Source: Helichrysum umbraculigerum (Eukaryota; Streptophyta; Magnoliopsida; Asterales; Asteraceae). Taken from it: 64,000 bases of DNA. Under the pieces are notes generated by a model. The model did no database searches, was not told the DNA's origin, and saw only the letters and a list, made by a program, of their open reading frames with translations. Location of the stretch: assembly GCA_949592205.1 (NCBI GenBank), contig CATIUR010000001.1:218122250-218186249 (forward strand), given 5' to 3'. Below are positions 10,574 through 21,941 of the stretch, piece by piece (within the stretch, counting starts at the first letter, position 1; each line of letters starts with the position of its first letter). The translations under genes and the position numbers were made by a program.

Positions 10574-12544
10574 TTTAACACCCCTCAATTTAAAGTTATT
10601 TAAATACAATATATCGGAAGCGTTTGTCCAAATTAAAAACTTTAATAAGTTACATCAATAAATAAACATATAAAATCAACTAATTTAATTCTTGGTTTAT
10701 CAATCTGGGTGTTATGTGACAACAAAAACAGTACTGATTTATAAAATCAGATATCAGAGTGAAGCTCGGTAGTCAAACATTCCTCAGTCCATTCCTTGCT
10801 AAGTCCAAATCATTTCAAGACCTGTAAAGGATAAATAGTGGGATTAGCACAAAGCTAAGTGAGTCAACCTGTCACTATCAGTACAACTCAGCATAACAGA
10901 ACCGATTAACAGCAATTAACACTTAGACACAACATCACCAAGAGGATCGGTGGTCCTTGTGACGCCCTCAGACCCGGGAGACGCACCAAGCAACACTTAT
11001 AACCAACTGCAGGCCAATACAGTGGTATTACCGATAACTGTTTGCTATCTTTAGTCAATATGTGTTCCATTCTCAACACATGATCACAAATCTCACATTG
11101 ACTAACCTGTAGCAACCCAGTCCAACTAACCAGTCAAGTTGACCTCCAAATCACCAAATGCTCAAAGGCAACACATCACTTATTACACGTGTATTTCATC
11201 AATCAACAGTCAACAATCACAATCAACAATCAACAGTAACAAACTATGTTCACTTGTTGTAACCAATGATGTTACAACCAAATCATACTGAGAGTACGAG
11301 TCCACTCACCGACACCTCAGCCGCTAGCTCAGAGGTCTAATATTACTGAGCTTTCTCCACATCTGAGAATACAATAATAAACAATGAGTTAGTATCTTTT
11401 CCCATATCAAATAATTTTTTTATTTTTTTTATTTAATAACATCAACTATAAATAGCCACCAATTTATAATACCACTCATGACTGGTAAATCAAATCATGT
11501 CTCAATACTTAATATCCAAGTATTAAACAATAACCAGTTATAATCATTTACTCAAATTGCACGTTAACAATGAATTCCATAAACACCTAACTTATATCCA
11601 TATATAAGTTATATTAATACATAACTCAAGAACTAAATATTATGTTCCTAGTTATGTTCTAGTATTAATAAAATACACATATTTATCAATAATATATAAT
11701 AGCAATTAAATGTATATTAGCATTAAAATAAAACTTGAACCATTAAAGAGTGAACTGGGCTTGTGTATACAAGTTGCTGGGTTCCTCACCTAAACCCACG
11801 ACCTGCAACTTCTGTTTAACCCCAAAATGCTAATTCAAATTCCCAAACTCACCAAATTCAATTTATAATCTTTTTAGTACACTTACTAATATGTAAAATC
11901 ATCAAACATCTATCTTTTACATATTAATTCTCTTCAAAATTCTTTAACCCATCTCAATTTAATCAAAATCATACTTTAACTAAATTACATCAACTAAATC
12001 ATATTTCAATATCAATTTCACAAATGATTTACTAACTCATATAGCTCAAGTCAAAATCAAGTTTATAATTAAAATAGAGTAAAAATATCACTTACCATTC
12101 AAGGAAGTAATAGGATGACGATGATGAAACTGTACTTAAATGGAAACCACACAAAATTAATATAATTGATTTACTTTGTGTCATGTGGGTTTGTTCAGTA
12201 CAAGGCTTTTGAGAGCCAAAAAAAGAAATGAGATATTTGGGGAAAGTTGGAAAGAAAAAGAGTCGGCCACTCCACCGCCTATGTATCTCTTTATTTTAAA
12301 TTACGTCTAAATCTATTGTCTGGAACCTAAAAACCATTCGCGATTTCAAACACTTTATTATTCCGACAACTATATTAATTAAAAACAATTAATATTTCAC
12401 TTGTCACAATAATTCATTTGACCATTTTAACTAACATTGTCAAATAATTATATTAATATGAAATTTATCCCCAACACATTAAATAATCAGTTTAAATTGG
12501 GATAATTACTAAAATACTAATAGGCCCTTAGGGTGGATGTTACA
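10574..12544 (-). repeat. 5' LTR of the minus-strand LARD
   Basis: 1971 bp, nearly identical to 4909-6882. It should supply the element's promoter. On the minus strand a segment around the GAGGTGTCGGTGAGTGGA motif resembles the corresponding part of the LTR at 46096-48198 (near 47388-47405), which links the two elements to one family. Confidence 0.92.
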
Positions 12545-12622
12545 ATAATACCCCGATACAAGGCAGAACACGGATTAAGAGTGTGTTTGGTACGGGACTT
12601 TTGAAGGCTTTTAGGGGCTTTA

Positions 12623-13269
12623 GAGCACACGGAGTGGTGACGGCCTAAACACAGTGTTCTGATTGAGAATTTTGTGGTGAGGATTTTGTGGAGTGGTAAC
12701 AGTGTTCTGGAGTTTTTTATTATTTGTTTTATTTGTTTTTTAATGTAATTAAATATACAAATTAACATTTAAAAATACATAAATTAAATTAAAATAACAT
12801 TTAATTTATTCAAAACAAATAAAAAAATTACTACTACAAAACAAATAAAACACATTAATCGGATTTTAATTTTAGTGCATAAATACAATAACAATTATGG
12901 GCTTGACCCAATTTATTGTTTAAGCCCAGTACATATTTAATTGTTTTATTAGAACATAAGCCTTTTTTCTTTCCTTCTTCATACGCACGCCGGCACAGAC
13001 ACATTATATATTTTCAATCTTTTTTTTCTTCTTCTTCAACCTTGCATACACACAGAAATACAAACACAAGCCGTATATATTTGTTGATAACAAAAGGAAA
13101 GAAAAGGGAAAAAGGTAAAAAAAAAATTAGAACGTCGCACGGCTCACCGTCTGGAAGCGGACGCCGGCACCCGAACGCCGTTGGGAACGGTGAGGTGGAG
13201 TGGGGGAACGCCGTGGGTCGGCGTTCTGGATGCTGAACGGCGACGAGAACGAGCCCACACGGTGTGCTC
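12623..13269. mobile_element. PIF/Harbinger-type MITE
   Basis: 647 bp starting GAGCACACGGAGTG and ending CACACGGTGTGCTC (imperfect inverted termini), flanked by TTA at 12620-12622 and 13270-13272. The 5' half carries AGTGTTCTGG-type subterminal words and the 3' half carries CGGCGTTCTGG, the motif reiterated at both ends of the transposase-bearing element at 15035-17305. A 106-codon chance ORF inside (12916-13236) is low-complexity and not credible. Confidence 0.8.
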
Positions 13270-13272
13270 TTA

Positions 13273-13594
13273 GAGCATCCACACCCATAGCTTTTTACAA
13301 AGCTTTTTAAACAAAAATGTGTAAGAGCTTTTAAAAAAAAAAAGTTTTTGCTCCATTGAGAAAAAACTTTTCAAACCTTTAAACCATTATAAATCAATAA
13401 ACTAATGAGGAGTGAGGGGTCTATAGGTTGAAGAATTATAAGTTATAGTATCATCTTTTATCAATATTTTATAACATTTTAATAATTTTGGTATTTGTAA
13501 AGTTTTTTCTCAATGGAGCAAAAGTTTTTTCTAAAAAAGCTCTTACATATTTTTGTTAAAAAAACTTTGTGAAAAAGTATGGGTGTGGATGCTC
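13273..13594. mobile_element. foldback MITE with perfect 17-bp termini
   Basis: It starts GAGCATCCACACCCATA and ends with the exact reverse complement. The arms continue for over 100 bp per side through CTCCATTGAGAAAAAAC-like sequence, so the element can fold into a long hairpin. It sits directly against the previous MITE; flanks are TTA and TAA, so the duplication may be TA. Confidence 0.8.
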
Positions 13595-13795
13595 TAAGCT
13601 TCTACTTTCAATAAGGTTCAACTCATAAACTTTGTTTGGCAACACAACAAAAATGGTGTTTCTTGAATAAATAAGCCCCCATAACCCTTTAAATAAGAAG
13701 TTTTTTGAAGTAGCTTTCGAATAGAAGAAACGCAAGCCCCAGCTCCAGCCACAAGTTTCAGTTTCAACTCCAGTTCGTTATCAAACACACCCTAA

Positions 13796-15034
13796 ATTCA
13801 ATTATTTTTTATTTTATTATTATTATTATTTCTTTTCGTATTAACACAACAACCAAAAATAGAGTGAAAGACAAGGGCCTACGTGAAGAAAAATACTACT
13901 CCAGTACAAGTCAAAAGTGAGGGCTCCCGAGTCGCATTTGTCTTGAAACAAGGGTAGTTAAAGCCCGTGCTTCGCCGCGGGTATTTAAAAAGTGTCATAT
14001 TACTTCAAAGTGTAAAACCTAAAGTATGTTATTATCATCGTACCATTTACTCATAAATATGAAACTATATAAGATAAGATTGAGGATTTAGTATTTATAA
14101 TGACCCGTAGCTATGGTAACTCGATTTTTGCAAAAATGGTAATTTTTATAAGAAAAATATATTTCGTATCAGGAATGAATTCATAGCTACTTCTATTTTT
14201 TATATGTTTCTATTCTGATAAGATATATGATGTAGATATATTATATGAAATGGATGACATAAATATTTTTTACCGAATAAAAGGAATAGTTAGTGCCGTT
14301 TAAAAAGCAAAAAAACAATTACCCGGATTGCTTTTCGTTTTATTTATGTAATCATCGTCATAATAAAAGAAAATTTTAAATTAGCGTAAGAAAATTTTAT
14401 ATTATCATGCAACTCTAGTCAAATCGTATATCTAATATAATATCATCTTTTAGATATGGTATATTGTTATCAAGTTACCGACATAAAATATGTAGAATAT
14501 AATGACTATGAAATAAAATTTATATCATCATGTAGAAAAACAGCTCAACACATCTTAGAATTAAAAAAATTGAACAATAACTACTTATAACTGCTCAGAA
14601 TAGTTTGCGAACGAAGCAAAAGCTTCAATAGTCATCGATTTGGATTCATATGAAAAAGAGTCGTAAATAATATGTGGTTAAGAGTGTGTATATAAAGTTG
14701 CTCATAAGTTACAATTTTTTTTTAATAGTTTATAAAATTATAAAAATGACATTTTCTTTAATGTTTTTGAATAAAATATAAAATGATAAACTTAACTTTT
14801 TTTGTGTGGTCAAAAAAAAAAAAAAGTATGCAAGGAATAAGAATCGATCACGTGACCTACTGCTTAGAAAGATCCACGAAAACCAGCTGGGCTACAGAGC
14901 CCTTTTCACAAGTTTTGCTATAGATTAAATATATAGCAATAGAATTGAATACAAAATTACTCCCCTACCCCTTATGAACAGTAGAAAACGATGTATGGGA
15001 TAACATAAAACGACATCAAGGCACGCGGCTGTTA
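13796..15034. other. intergenic DNA with a candidate SINE
   Basis: A GC-richer CCCGTGCTTCGCCGCGGGT patch at about 13964-13982 starts a stretch of AT-rich sequence of unknown origin. Apart from the SINE-like piece at 14812-14925 nothing is recognised. Confidence 0.45.
14812..14925 (-). mobile_element. possible tRNA-derived SINE
   Basis: On the minus strand TAGCCCAGCTGG (A-box-like, about 14885-14896) is followed about 30 bp on by GGTCACGTGATCGATTC (B-box-like, about 14841-14857) and then a T tract (14812-14825 as A on the plus strand). Order and spacing fit a plant SINE head. The body is short and no target duplication was found. Confidence 0.4.
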
Positions 15035-15275
15035 GACCATCTGTAACGCAAGGACGTGGCCCGCGTTCTCAGCCTCCACAACGCCAGAACGCCGCTAACG
15101 CGGCGTTCTGGCCGGCGTTCTGGCCGGCGTTCTCACTCGAATAACGGGACGATTTTGGCGTTTTTGTGGGTCCCACGCGTTTTTTTAATTTCTTTTCCCT
15201 TTTTCTTTTGAAGTTTAATTCGGTTTTTTAAAAAAAAACGTTTTTTTTTTTTTAAAAAGTTACCGTTTGAACTAC

Positions 15276-15307
<32 letters not shown>

Positions 15308-15372
15308 AAAAAAATATGGACGCTCCCCACCCGTTTTTTTCAAAATTTTTTAAAATTTTTTCCAAACCACTT

Positions 15373-15390
15373 CTATATCTATATATATTA
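15373..15390 (+). promoter_or_regulatory. TATA-like promoter of the transposase
   Basis: A run of TATATCTATATATATTA lies about 210 bp upstream of the transposase start, followed by a C/T-rich leader, as expected for a plant polymerase-II promoter. This is based on sequence alone. Confidence 0.4.
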
Positions 15391-15596
15391 CACCATTCAC
15401 ACTCCATTTTCATCAAAATCAAACTACTTTAACCTTTATTTTATAAACTTTCTTCACTATTTTATACACTTCTACTTCCCACACTTTCCTCATCATTTTT
15501 AATAAATATTCCATCCACTTTCACCACCATTATACACATCCATCTAATATATTTTCTACACCATTTTATACCATTTTCATCACATAATTTCACAAA

Positions 15597-16910
15597 ATGG
15601 ATTCGATAAATAAGATTTGCGGATCCGACTCCGACGATGACAACATGTGGCAACTTTTGCAACAATACCAAGCTCAACTAAGTAGTGACGCCGGACAAAG
15701 TTCAAGAACACCACGCAACCGAAGCTACATTCCAAGAGACCGTGAAGGTGCCCAACAACGTCTTTGGGACGACTACTTTTCCGAGCGCCCGAGGTATCCT
15801 CCAAATTTGTTCAAACGACGCTTCCGTATGAGTCGAGGTTTATTTGTGCGAATAGTACAAGGTATATCCGACTACTCCATCGAACCTATTCCCGAACACT
15901 TTCAATTTTTTAAACAAAAACCGGATGCACTTGGTCGGCTTGGTTTTACGCCGCTACAAAAGTGCACTTCCGCCATGCGCCAATTGGCGTATGGCACAGC
16001 CGCGGATATGTTCGATGAGTATTTACAAATGGGTGAAAAAACATCGCTCGACTGTCTAAACAACTTTTGTAAGTGTGTCTTTGATTTGTACTCGGCGGAA
16101 TATTTGAGAAAGCCGACCGCTACAGATATTGCTCGGCTATATGCAGCACACGAGCAGAAGCATGGGTTTAGAGGAATGCTAGGGAGCATTGACTGTATGC
16201 ATTGGCAATGGAAAAATTGCCCGAATGCATGGAAGGGGCAGTACACTAGAGGTGATCAAGGACACCCCACCATTATGCTTGAAGCTGTTGCTTCATACGA
16301 CATGTGGATATGGCATGCTTTTTTTGGCATGGCGGGTTCGAACAACGACATCAACGTATTAAACCAATCTCCGTTGTTCGATTCTATCAAAAATGACACT
16401 GGGCCACCCGCAGATTTCACTGTCAATGGACATCACTACACTAAAGGGTATTATCTTGCAGATGGTATTTATCCGGATTGGTGTACACTAGTCAAAGGCT
16501 TTCACTCCCCTACTGATGACAAACGAGCCAAGTTCAAGAGATTTCAAGAAAGTGCTCGGAAAGATGTCGAACGGGCTTTTGGCGTACTGCAAGGCAGGTT
16601 TGCAATTTTAAAAATTTCGGGGAGAGCTTTGAGTGTCAACAAGATGCGAAGACAGATGTATACTTGTGTCATACTACACAACATGATTCAAGAGGATAAC
16701 AACTTCGCAATATCATCTATCGAGCAAGAAATGATCGACGACCCTACTAACCGACCTCGTCGTGATTTTAGGACTCGTGTTCAAGATAGAGAGGCTAGAG
16801 CCAAGGAAATACGGGACAAAAATGTGCACGACCAACTGCGGACCGATCTCACCGAGCACATTTGGATGCTACCACCAAACTTTCGCAGCTTACCACCATC
16901 CACGGCTTAG
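15597..16910 (+). CDS. Harbinger transposase (DDE superfamily, HARBI1/ALP1-like)
   Basis: 437 aa, uninterrupted, close to the usual plant Harbinger transposase length. It cuts and pastes its own element and probably related MITEs. The acidic N-terminus (about 1-60) leads into a helical region containing FKRRFRMSRGLF (about 73-84) of the kind that precedes the nuclease. The catalytic triad can be read directly: D199 in GSIDCMHW, D289 in YLADGIYPDW and E325 in KDVERAFGVLQGRF, with 35 residues between the last two. The start codon follows a long leader after the TATA-like site and is the first ATG of the frame. No stop or frameshift is visible, so it may be active; a domesticated ALP1-like gene is unlikely because intact termini and target duplications surround it. 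Confidence 0.92.
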   Translation: MDSINKICGSDSDDDNMWQLLQQYQAQLSSDAGQSSRTPRNRSYIPRDREGAQQRLWDDYFSERPRYPPNLFKRRFRMSRGLFVRIVQGISDYSIEPIPEHFQFFKQKPDALGRLGFTPLQKCTSAMRQLAYGTAADMFDEYLQMGEKTSLDCLNNFCKCVFDLYSAEYLRKPTATDIARLYAAHEQKHGFRGMLGSIDCMHWQWKNCPNAWKGQYTRGDQGHPTIMLEAVASYDMWIWHAFFGMAGSNNDINVLNQSPLFDSIKNDTGPPADFTVNGHHYTKGYYLADGIYPDWCTLVKGFHSPTDDKRAKFKRFQESARKDVERAFGVLQGRFAILKISGRALSVNKMRRQMYTCVILHNMIQEDNNFAISSIEQEMIDDPTNRPRRDFRTRVQDREARAKEIRDKNVHDQLRTDLTEHIWMLPPNFRSLPPSTA

Positions 16911-17480
16911 TTATTTTACTATAAACTATTGTATTGTATCGTATTTTATTTTAATGATTGTATCGTATCGTAATTTAGTTTAATTATTCGTATCGTATTG
17001 TATTTTAAATTTAGTGTGATGTATTTTATTTTAAAAAAGTAATGTATTTCATTTTCGATTAATTAATGTATGGTTTTTATTTTAATTATTGTGGTGTATT
17101 GTATTTTTAATTAAAATGTTTTGTATTGTATTTTAAATAAAAGAAAATTAAATTTAGTTAGTTAGTGGTGGGTCCCAGAATGGAGAAAAAAAGTGGCGTT
17201 CTGGTGTTATGATTAGGGGCGTTCTGGTGTTATAGTTTGACGCTGATGTGGCGCTGATGTGGCAGCTGAAAAAGTGGCGTTCTGGTGTTACGGTTACGGA
17301 TGGTCTTAGTATATTTAGGAATATGTCAAAACTGTCAAATGGATTCTCAAAGATTTCCATTATCCAATACCCACGCGCAAACATACAATTAAAAGCATAC
17401 AAATATAATATTTTTTATTTGTATATTACGTAAAGCATACAGATAGTATATATTTTTTTGTATACGGAGTATTACGCAGT

Positions 17481-17481
17481 A

Positions 17482-17558
<77 letters not shown>
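17481..17558. repeat. (ATT)n microsatellite
   Basis: About 26 uninterrupted ATT units; likely length-polymorphic. Confidence 0.98.
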
Positions 17559-18089
17559 GACGTGCGTACTATCCTGTGAGTTATATAAAGCTTTATACTG
17601 TAGTACAAAAATAATGTATATTTAAAACAATTTGACTCACAATGAGAACCTCAATTTACCTAGTATTGTTCAAAACTTATACATTTTGAGATGAGAAAAT
17701 TGTTAGTTTCATCAATGTATTTGTTCAAAAAATCACAATCCATCCCTTATTTTAGGAAATGTCACTAGGCATCCATGTATTTGCTATTTTCGTTCACCAA
17801 TCGTCCCACCTAACAAAGTTTGTTAGTTTTCTCTGTTAAATTATGTGAAATGACCAAAATGCCCTCATTAGTCCTTATTATTCTTCCTCAAAAACACACA
17901 TCTCTACTTGTAAATAAATAAATATTTCAATATGTGTTACGTGAACAAACTTCAAATATATAAAATCATCATATATACACCCACATTACACTTTTTACAC
18001 ATATTCCTAGATTTCTTAACCATCACCATGACCAAATTAAAGATTGGTGTCTTTCTCATTAGATAAAGCAATCCAATACAATGCATTTA

Positions 18090-18465
18090 GAGTACTGGGT
18101 GTGGGGTTATGTGGCATCGGTGTTCTCCCATGAGAACACTGTACTTCAATGTTCTTGCATACCCCTTCAATATTCTCGCCGATGTTCTCAAGTTTTTTTT
18201 GGCTCACCGTTCCTTTGTAGACATTGTCCATGTACAATGTTCTTTTTTTTTTATTATTATTTGTTTATTCAATTAGTGGCAGGCTTTTGCTAAAAAAAAA
18301 AAACCCTTTTTACATTCAATTAATAAAATCAAATAAAACAAATAATAAAAAACTTCAGAACACTGTCCAGAACACCGAGAATTCAGTTTTACCACACTAC
18401 AAAATCTTCACCTTCAACATTCTCCAGATTACTGTCCCAGAACACCGACACCACACCCTGTGCTC
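18090..18465. mobile_element. PIF/Harbinger-type MITE nested in the Mutator-like element
   Basis: 376 bp from GAGTACTGGGTGTGG to CCACACCCTGTGCTC with TTA at 18087-18089 and 18466-18468. Subterminal GGTGTTCT words at both ends match those in 12623-13269 and 31278-31596. Confidence 0.85.
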
Positions 18466-19202
18466 TTATAGACTAAGAAACACTAAAGACCTAGGGCCCG
18501 AATATCCAATGGAACATCACCTGAGGCTGAAATATTTTTATGAAGGATTTGAATTTTAAAGGAATACAAATAGAAAAATTTAACCCTAGAACCTCAAATA
18601 AAAAAAAAATCACAGACAAACACCACATCGTCGGAATTTGAACAATCTGGTGGAGTTTTGCGGAATTGATCTGATTTGTATGTATTTGGAAGATGTTCCT
18701 TAAACAAAATCACAGCCACACACAACTGCAAACATCATCGCCACGCCACGCCACGCCCATCGAGCACAGATCGGATACGGAATATTTGATGACGCTCCCT
18801 TAAGATTACAGCGGTGATGAAATTGATGGCCGTGATTTGAGTTTACAGAAATTGACGTCGTGATTTGAGTTTTGAAAAATCGACGGCAGCGACAGGAAGA
18901 TTACTAGGTGGATCTTCGTTTTTTTATTATTATTATTGCTTCATGGTTTCTTAATTAACTATAATATGTTGTATTCGTATAAATATATATGTATGTACAT
19001 GAATATTTTGGACGGTTTTTTTTAGTGTTTGTTTTCATCTTCACTTAATTTTTCTAACGGGTGATGGAATTGATAATGGGTATTGGTTCGTGATGATAGA
19101 ATTGGTGTAGGATTCCGAAAAAAAATTTAATATAACGGTATAGAGATGAGATCAAGGAAGTACACCATTTTTGTAGAGTATGGAAGAACCACTAAAATCG
19201 TG

Positions 19203-19868
19203 ACATGTGTACAAAACCCATTTACCCCCTAACTTAAATATCTCACAAACGACAAATCGAAAAATTATGAAAATTGCACCATTAGATTCAGCGTTTGATC
19301 CTCTTCGATTTTCCGTCCATCAAGGCATACATTCGATGAATTTTTTTTTCTTCATTTTTTGGTGGGTTTCACACTTTATTAACATATGTGTTAAAGTGTT
19401 GCGTTTAGGGTTTAGGGTTTGGGGTTTATGGTTTGGGGTTTGGTGTTTAGGGTTTTTGCCAAAACCATAAACACCAAACCCCAAACCTCAAACCTCAAAC
19501 CCTAAACCCTAAACGCTTTACGAAACTCTAAACCCTAACTCTTACTAAAGCCTAAACCTTAAACCCTACTATAGCCTAAACCCTATTAAACCCTCCTAAA
19601 CCCTATTAAACCTAAACCCTAAACCCATATACTTAAATTAAATGTTTAACCAAATATTAACACAAGTGTTAGCAATTTGTAAACCCACCAAAAAACGTGG
19701 AAAAAAAATTTCGTCGACAGTATGCCTTGATGGACGGCAAATCGAAGAGGATCAAGCGCTGAATCTAATGGTGCGATTTTCATAATTTTTCGATTTGTCG
19801 TTTGTGAGATATTTAAGTTAGGGGGTAAATGAGTTTTTTATATGTGAGCATTCTCTTTGTACACATAG
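19203..19868. mobile_element. foldback element with telomere-like repeats at its centre
   Basis: Inverted arms at about 19207-19390 and 19660-19860 share words such as TTACCCCCTAACTTAAATAT and CGTCCATCAAGGCATAC. Between them, about 19403-19455 contains degenerate TTTAGGG units and about 19470-19632 contains CCCTAAA-type units in the opposite sense, so the repeats are also head-to-head. It lies inside the Mutator-like element 17693-20240 and has no coding capacity. Confidence 0.75.
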
Positions 19869-20324
19869 CACACTTCTATTGGTACTTCCATTCTTTTAAA
19901 AATCCTCGGACTCTAATGAACTTTTCTCTAAGGGTATAATTGTTTGATTGTTTGTGATTTTGGGTGATGATGTTATGAACATAATTTACTGTATAAAAAT
20001 TAAAGTTTGGTGGGAGAAAAAGTTGGTAAAATTAGGGTTTGAACAGATAGGGTATTTTGATGAAGTAGAAGGGCATTTAAGTCATTTCGTACGACTTAAC
20101 GGAGAAAACTAACGAGATTTGTTAGATGAGACGATTGGTGAGCAAAAATAGCAAATAGAGGGATGCCTAGTGACACTTCCTAAAATAATGGACGAATTGT
20201 GATTTTTTGGATAAACAGGGATGAAACGGACAATTTTCTCTTTTGAAATAAAAAAGTGATTCTTACATACTATTTATTTTTTGTACATCACTAATAGTGT
20301 CTTACAACATTTCAATACCATATA

Positions 20325-20522
20325 CTCCCTCCGTCCCAAATCTATAGTCCATCTTTTCATTTTGGGATGTCTCAAATTTATTGTCCACTTGTACTTTTCA
20401 ACCAATCAAAATATTTGTATGTGGTGAGAGATTAAATCTTATTGGTTGTAGAGTACAACCAGTACACTTTTCTTAAAGTGCGTGTTTTTTGTCTGGGGAC
20501 AATAAAATTGGAACGGAGGGAG
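20325..20522. mobile_element. Stowaway MITE, complete
   Basis: 198 bp, starting CTCCCTCCGTCCC and ending GGAACGGAGGGAG, flanked by TA at 20323-20324 and 20523-20524. Textbook Stowaway (Tc1/mariner-type) structure. Confidence 0.92.
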
Positions 20523-20698
20523 TAGAACATAGTTACGGATAAATGGAGAGAAATTGTGTTGTACGAATCATCTTGTCATCACGTGCCTCGTGTATAACAT
20601 TGGAATTGAAAGTTGATAATCAGATTATGGTTTCTATTTACACAAGGTTATAATTTGCTGCTATGTATAACAAAGGAATTAATTGCTTTTAAGTTTTA

Positions 20699-21001
20699 AG
20701 GGTATCACCAATGGAAGGTTTATTTAAGGTTTTTTTGAATGAAAAAGTTTTTTGAAAGGGTTTTTCCATTGGAGAGTAAAGCTTTATTAAGTAAACGATT
20801 TGCCAAAACTGACTCAATTATTATGTTGTGTATGTAGCTTTTGAATAAATAAATAATATGTGTGTATAAGTTTTTATAAAAAGAACTTTTAAAAAACTTT
20901 GATCGTTGGAGGGTAAATGTTTTTTAATAAAACTAAATTGGTGAAATGATACATTATCATATAAAAACCTTTTTAATAGATTAATCTATTGTGGATGTTC
21001 T
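20699..21001. mobile_element. probable MITE
   Basis: The left end GGGTATCACCAATGG and the right end, GAACATCCACAATAG on the minus strand, are imperfect inverted termini resembling those of 13273-13594. The interior is T/A-rich with GGTTTTTT/AAAAAACTT arms. No convincing target duplication. Confidence 0.4.
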
Positions 21002-21941
21002 AACTCAAAATTTTAATTGGACTGAAGGGCCCAATAATAAACTAGTAATGGGGCCTAGATACAAAAATAATAATAAAAAACTCTAAAACCCATTACCACT
21101 TGGGCCACGAGGTCCTGCCTCCACTCTCCGCAACTAAACTTGTGATATTTTGCTTTCATGTATTACTACTACGTATATAACTTAGCAGTGGCGACACACA
21201 GCGTAAATGCAAAAGAGGTCATCTACTTAATCTTCAATTGTTACTTTAACCACGTGTTATGCAATTTATCTCTCACATATTGACCGTACGATCAACCTGT
21301 ATAGGACTGTTAGAAGGTTAATTTTACTCTTTTTGTTCTTTCTTAAATTATTTCATTTGTACGCTAAAAGTTACTTATCAATTCAATTTTAGGTTCTCTA
21401 AGCAAGCATATACCAAATTACATGGGATTAGCTGCTATTAGTTAATCCCTCATTATAAAATAACTGAATTACTTACTACTTAAATAGTTAAAAGACACAA
21501 AGTTTTGGAAACGTGTTATTAAATATTTAAATGCTTACAATTGTAACTTTGACATTATCGTTCATTGCACTTGACCAATCACAAATTAAATAGAATATTT
21601 ATTACTACATTTTATACCCTTTAACTTTTATAATTATAAAACTTTAACATACAATTTTAGTTGACTGCACAATTTATTTTTCCGTCGATTATTATAGGAA
21701 TGAACCTTCTTTTTTGAAAGATCTAAAATGTAGAAGTTAACATCTATGATTTACAAAATGATAGCAATACAATCATAAGTACTAAACAATATCAACAGAT
21801 TAATTTATCAGAATAAACATCAAATAAAATTGTTACTCCATATATTTTCCTTATGAAATAAATTAATGTTTGCAAGAGTAATTAACACTACAATGAATTA
21901 AGTCTTAGTTCAAGACTTGTAGATGGATATATAAATGTAAC
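21002..21941. other. intergenic DNA, nothing recognised
   Basis: AT-rich sequence without family-level ORFs or paired termini. Its last part would be the 3' flank of the small gene at 21942-22184. Confidence 0.5.

Larger units (their letters stand above)
4909..12544 (-). mobile_element. complete non-coding LTR retrotransposon (LARD)
   Basis: A 7636-bp element with two about 1.97-kb LTRs (4909-6882 and 10574-12544) and a 5-bp target duplication ATAAT at 4904-4908 and 12545-12549. The minus strand is the genomic strand: the tRNA-Met-type primer site lies beside the right-hand LTR and the polypurine tract beside the left-hand one. The 3.69-kb interior has no gag or pol, so this is a large retrotransposon derivative that must be copied by enzymes from another element. 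About ten differences between the LTRs were counted by eye, so insertion is fairly recent. The element's 3' terminus reads GGGGTGTTAAA rather than the usual ...CA. A related element starts at 46096. Confidence 0.92.
12579..13792. mobile_element. Tourist-like MITE, outer shell of a triple nest
   Basis: The left piece begins GAGTGTGTTTGG at 12579 and the right piece ends AAACACACCC at 13792, with TAA at 12576-12578 and 13793-13795. It belongs to the same family as 4558-4804, in the opposite orientation. The two pieces (12579-12622 and 13595-13792) are separated by two later insertions. Confidence 0.75.
15035..17305 (+). mobile_element. PIF/Harbinger transposon with transposase
   Basis: 2271 bp with terminal inverted repeats (GACCATCTGTAACG left; GACCATCCGTAACC on the minus strand right) and TTA target duplications at 15032-15034 and 17306-17308. 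Subterminal GGCGTTCTGG words occur several times at both ends (about 15095-15135 and 17194-17290) and are likely transposase-binding sites. It carries a single transposase ORF. The Myb/SANT-like second protein typical of autonomous Harbinger elements is absent, so it may need one in trans. Confidence 0.92.
17693..20240. mobile_element. Mutator-like element with long terminal inverted repeats
   Basis: Both ends start GAGAAAATTGT and remain alignable for about 170 bp through AAAAAATCACAAT and AGGCATCC words. The flanks TTTTGAGAT (17684-17692) and TTTTGAAAT (20241-20249) form a 9-bp target duplication with one mismatch. This is the signature of a Mutator-like element with long inverted ends. No transposase is present; the interior holds a nested MITE (18090-18465) and a telomere-repeat foldback (19203-19868). 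Confidence 0.85.

Noticed and set aside
12916..13236. 106-codon ORF inside a MITE
   Set aside because: Low-complexity Ser/Lys-rich translation across the MITE body with no family resemblance.
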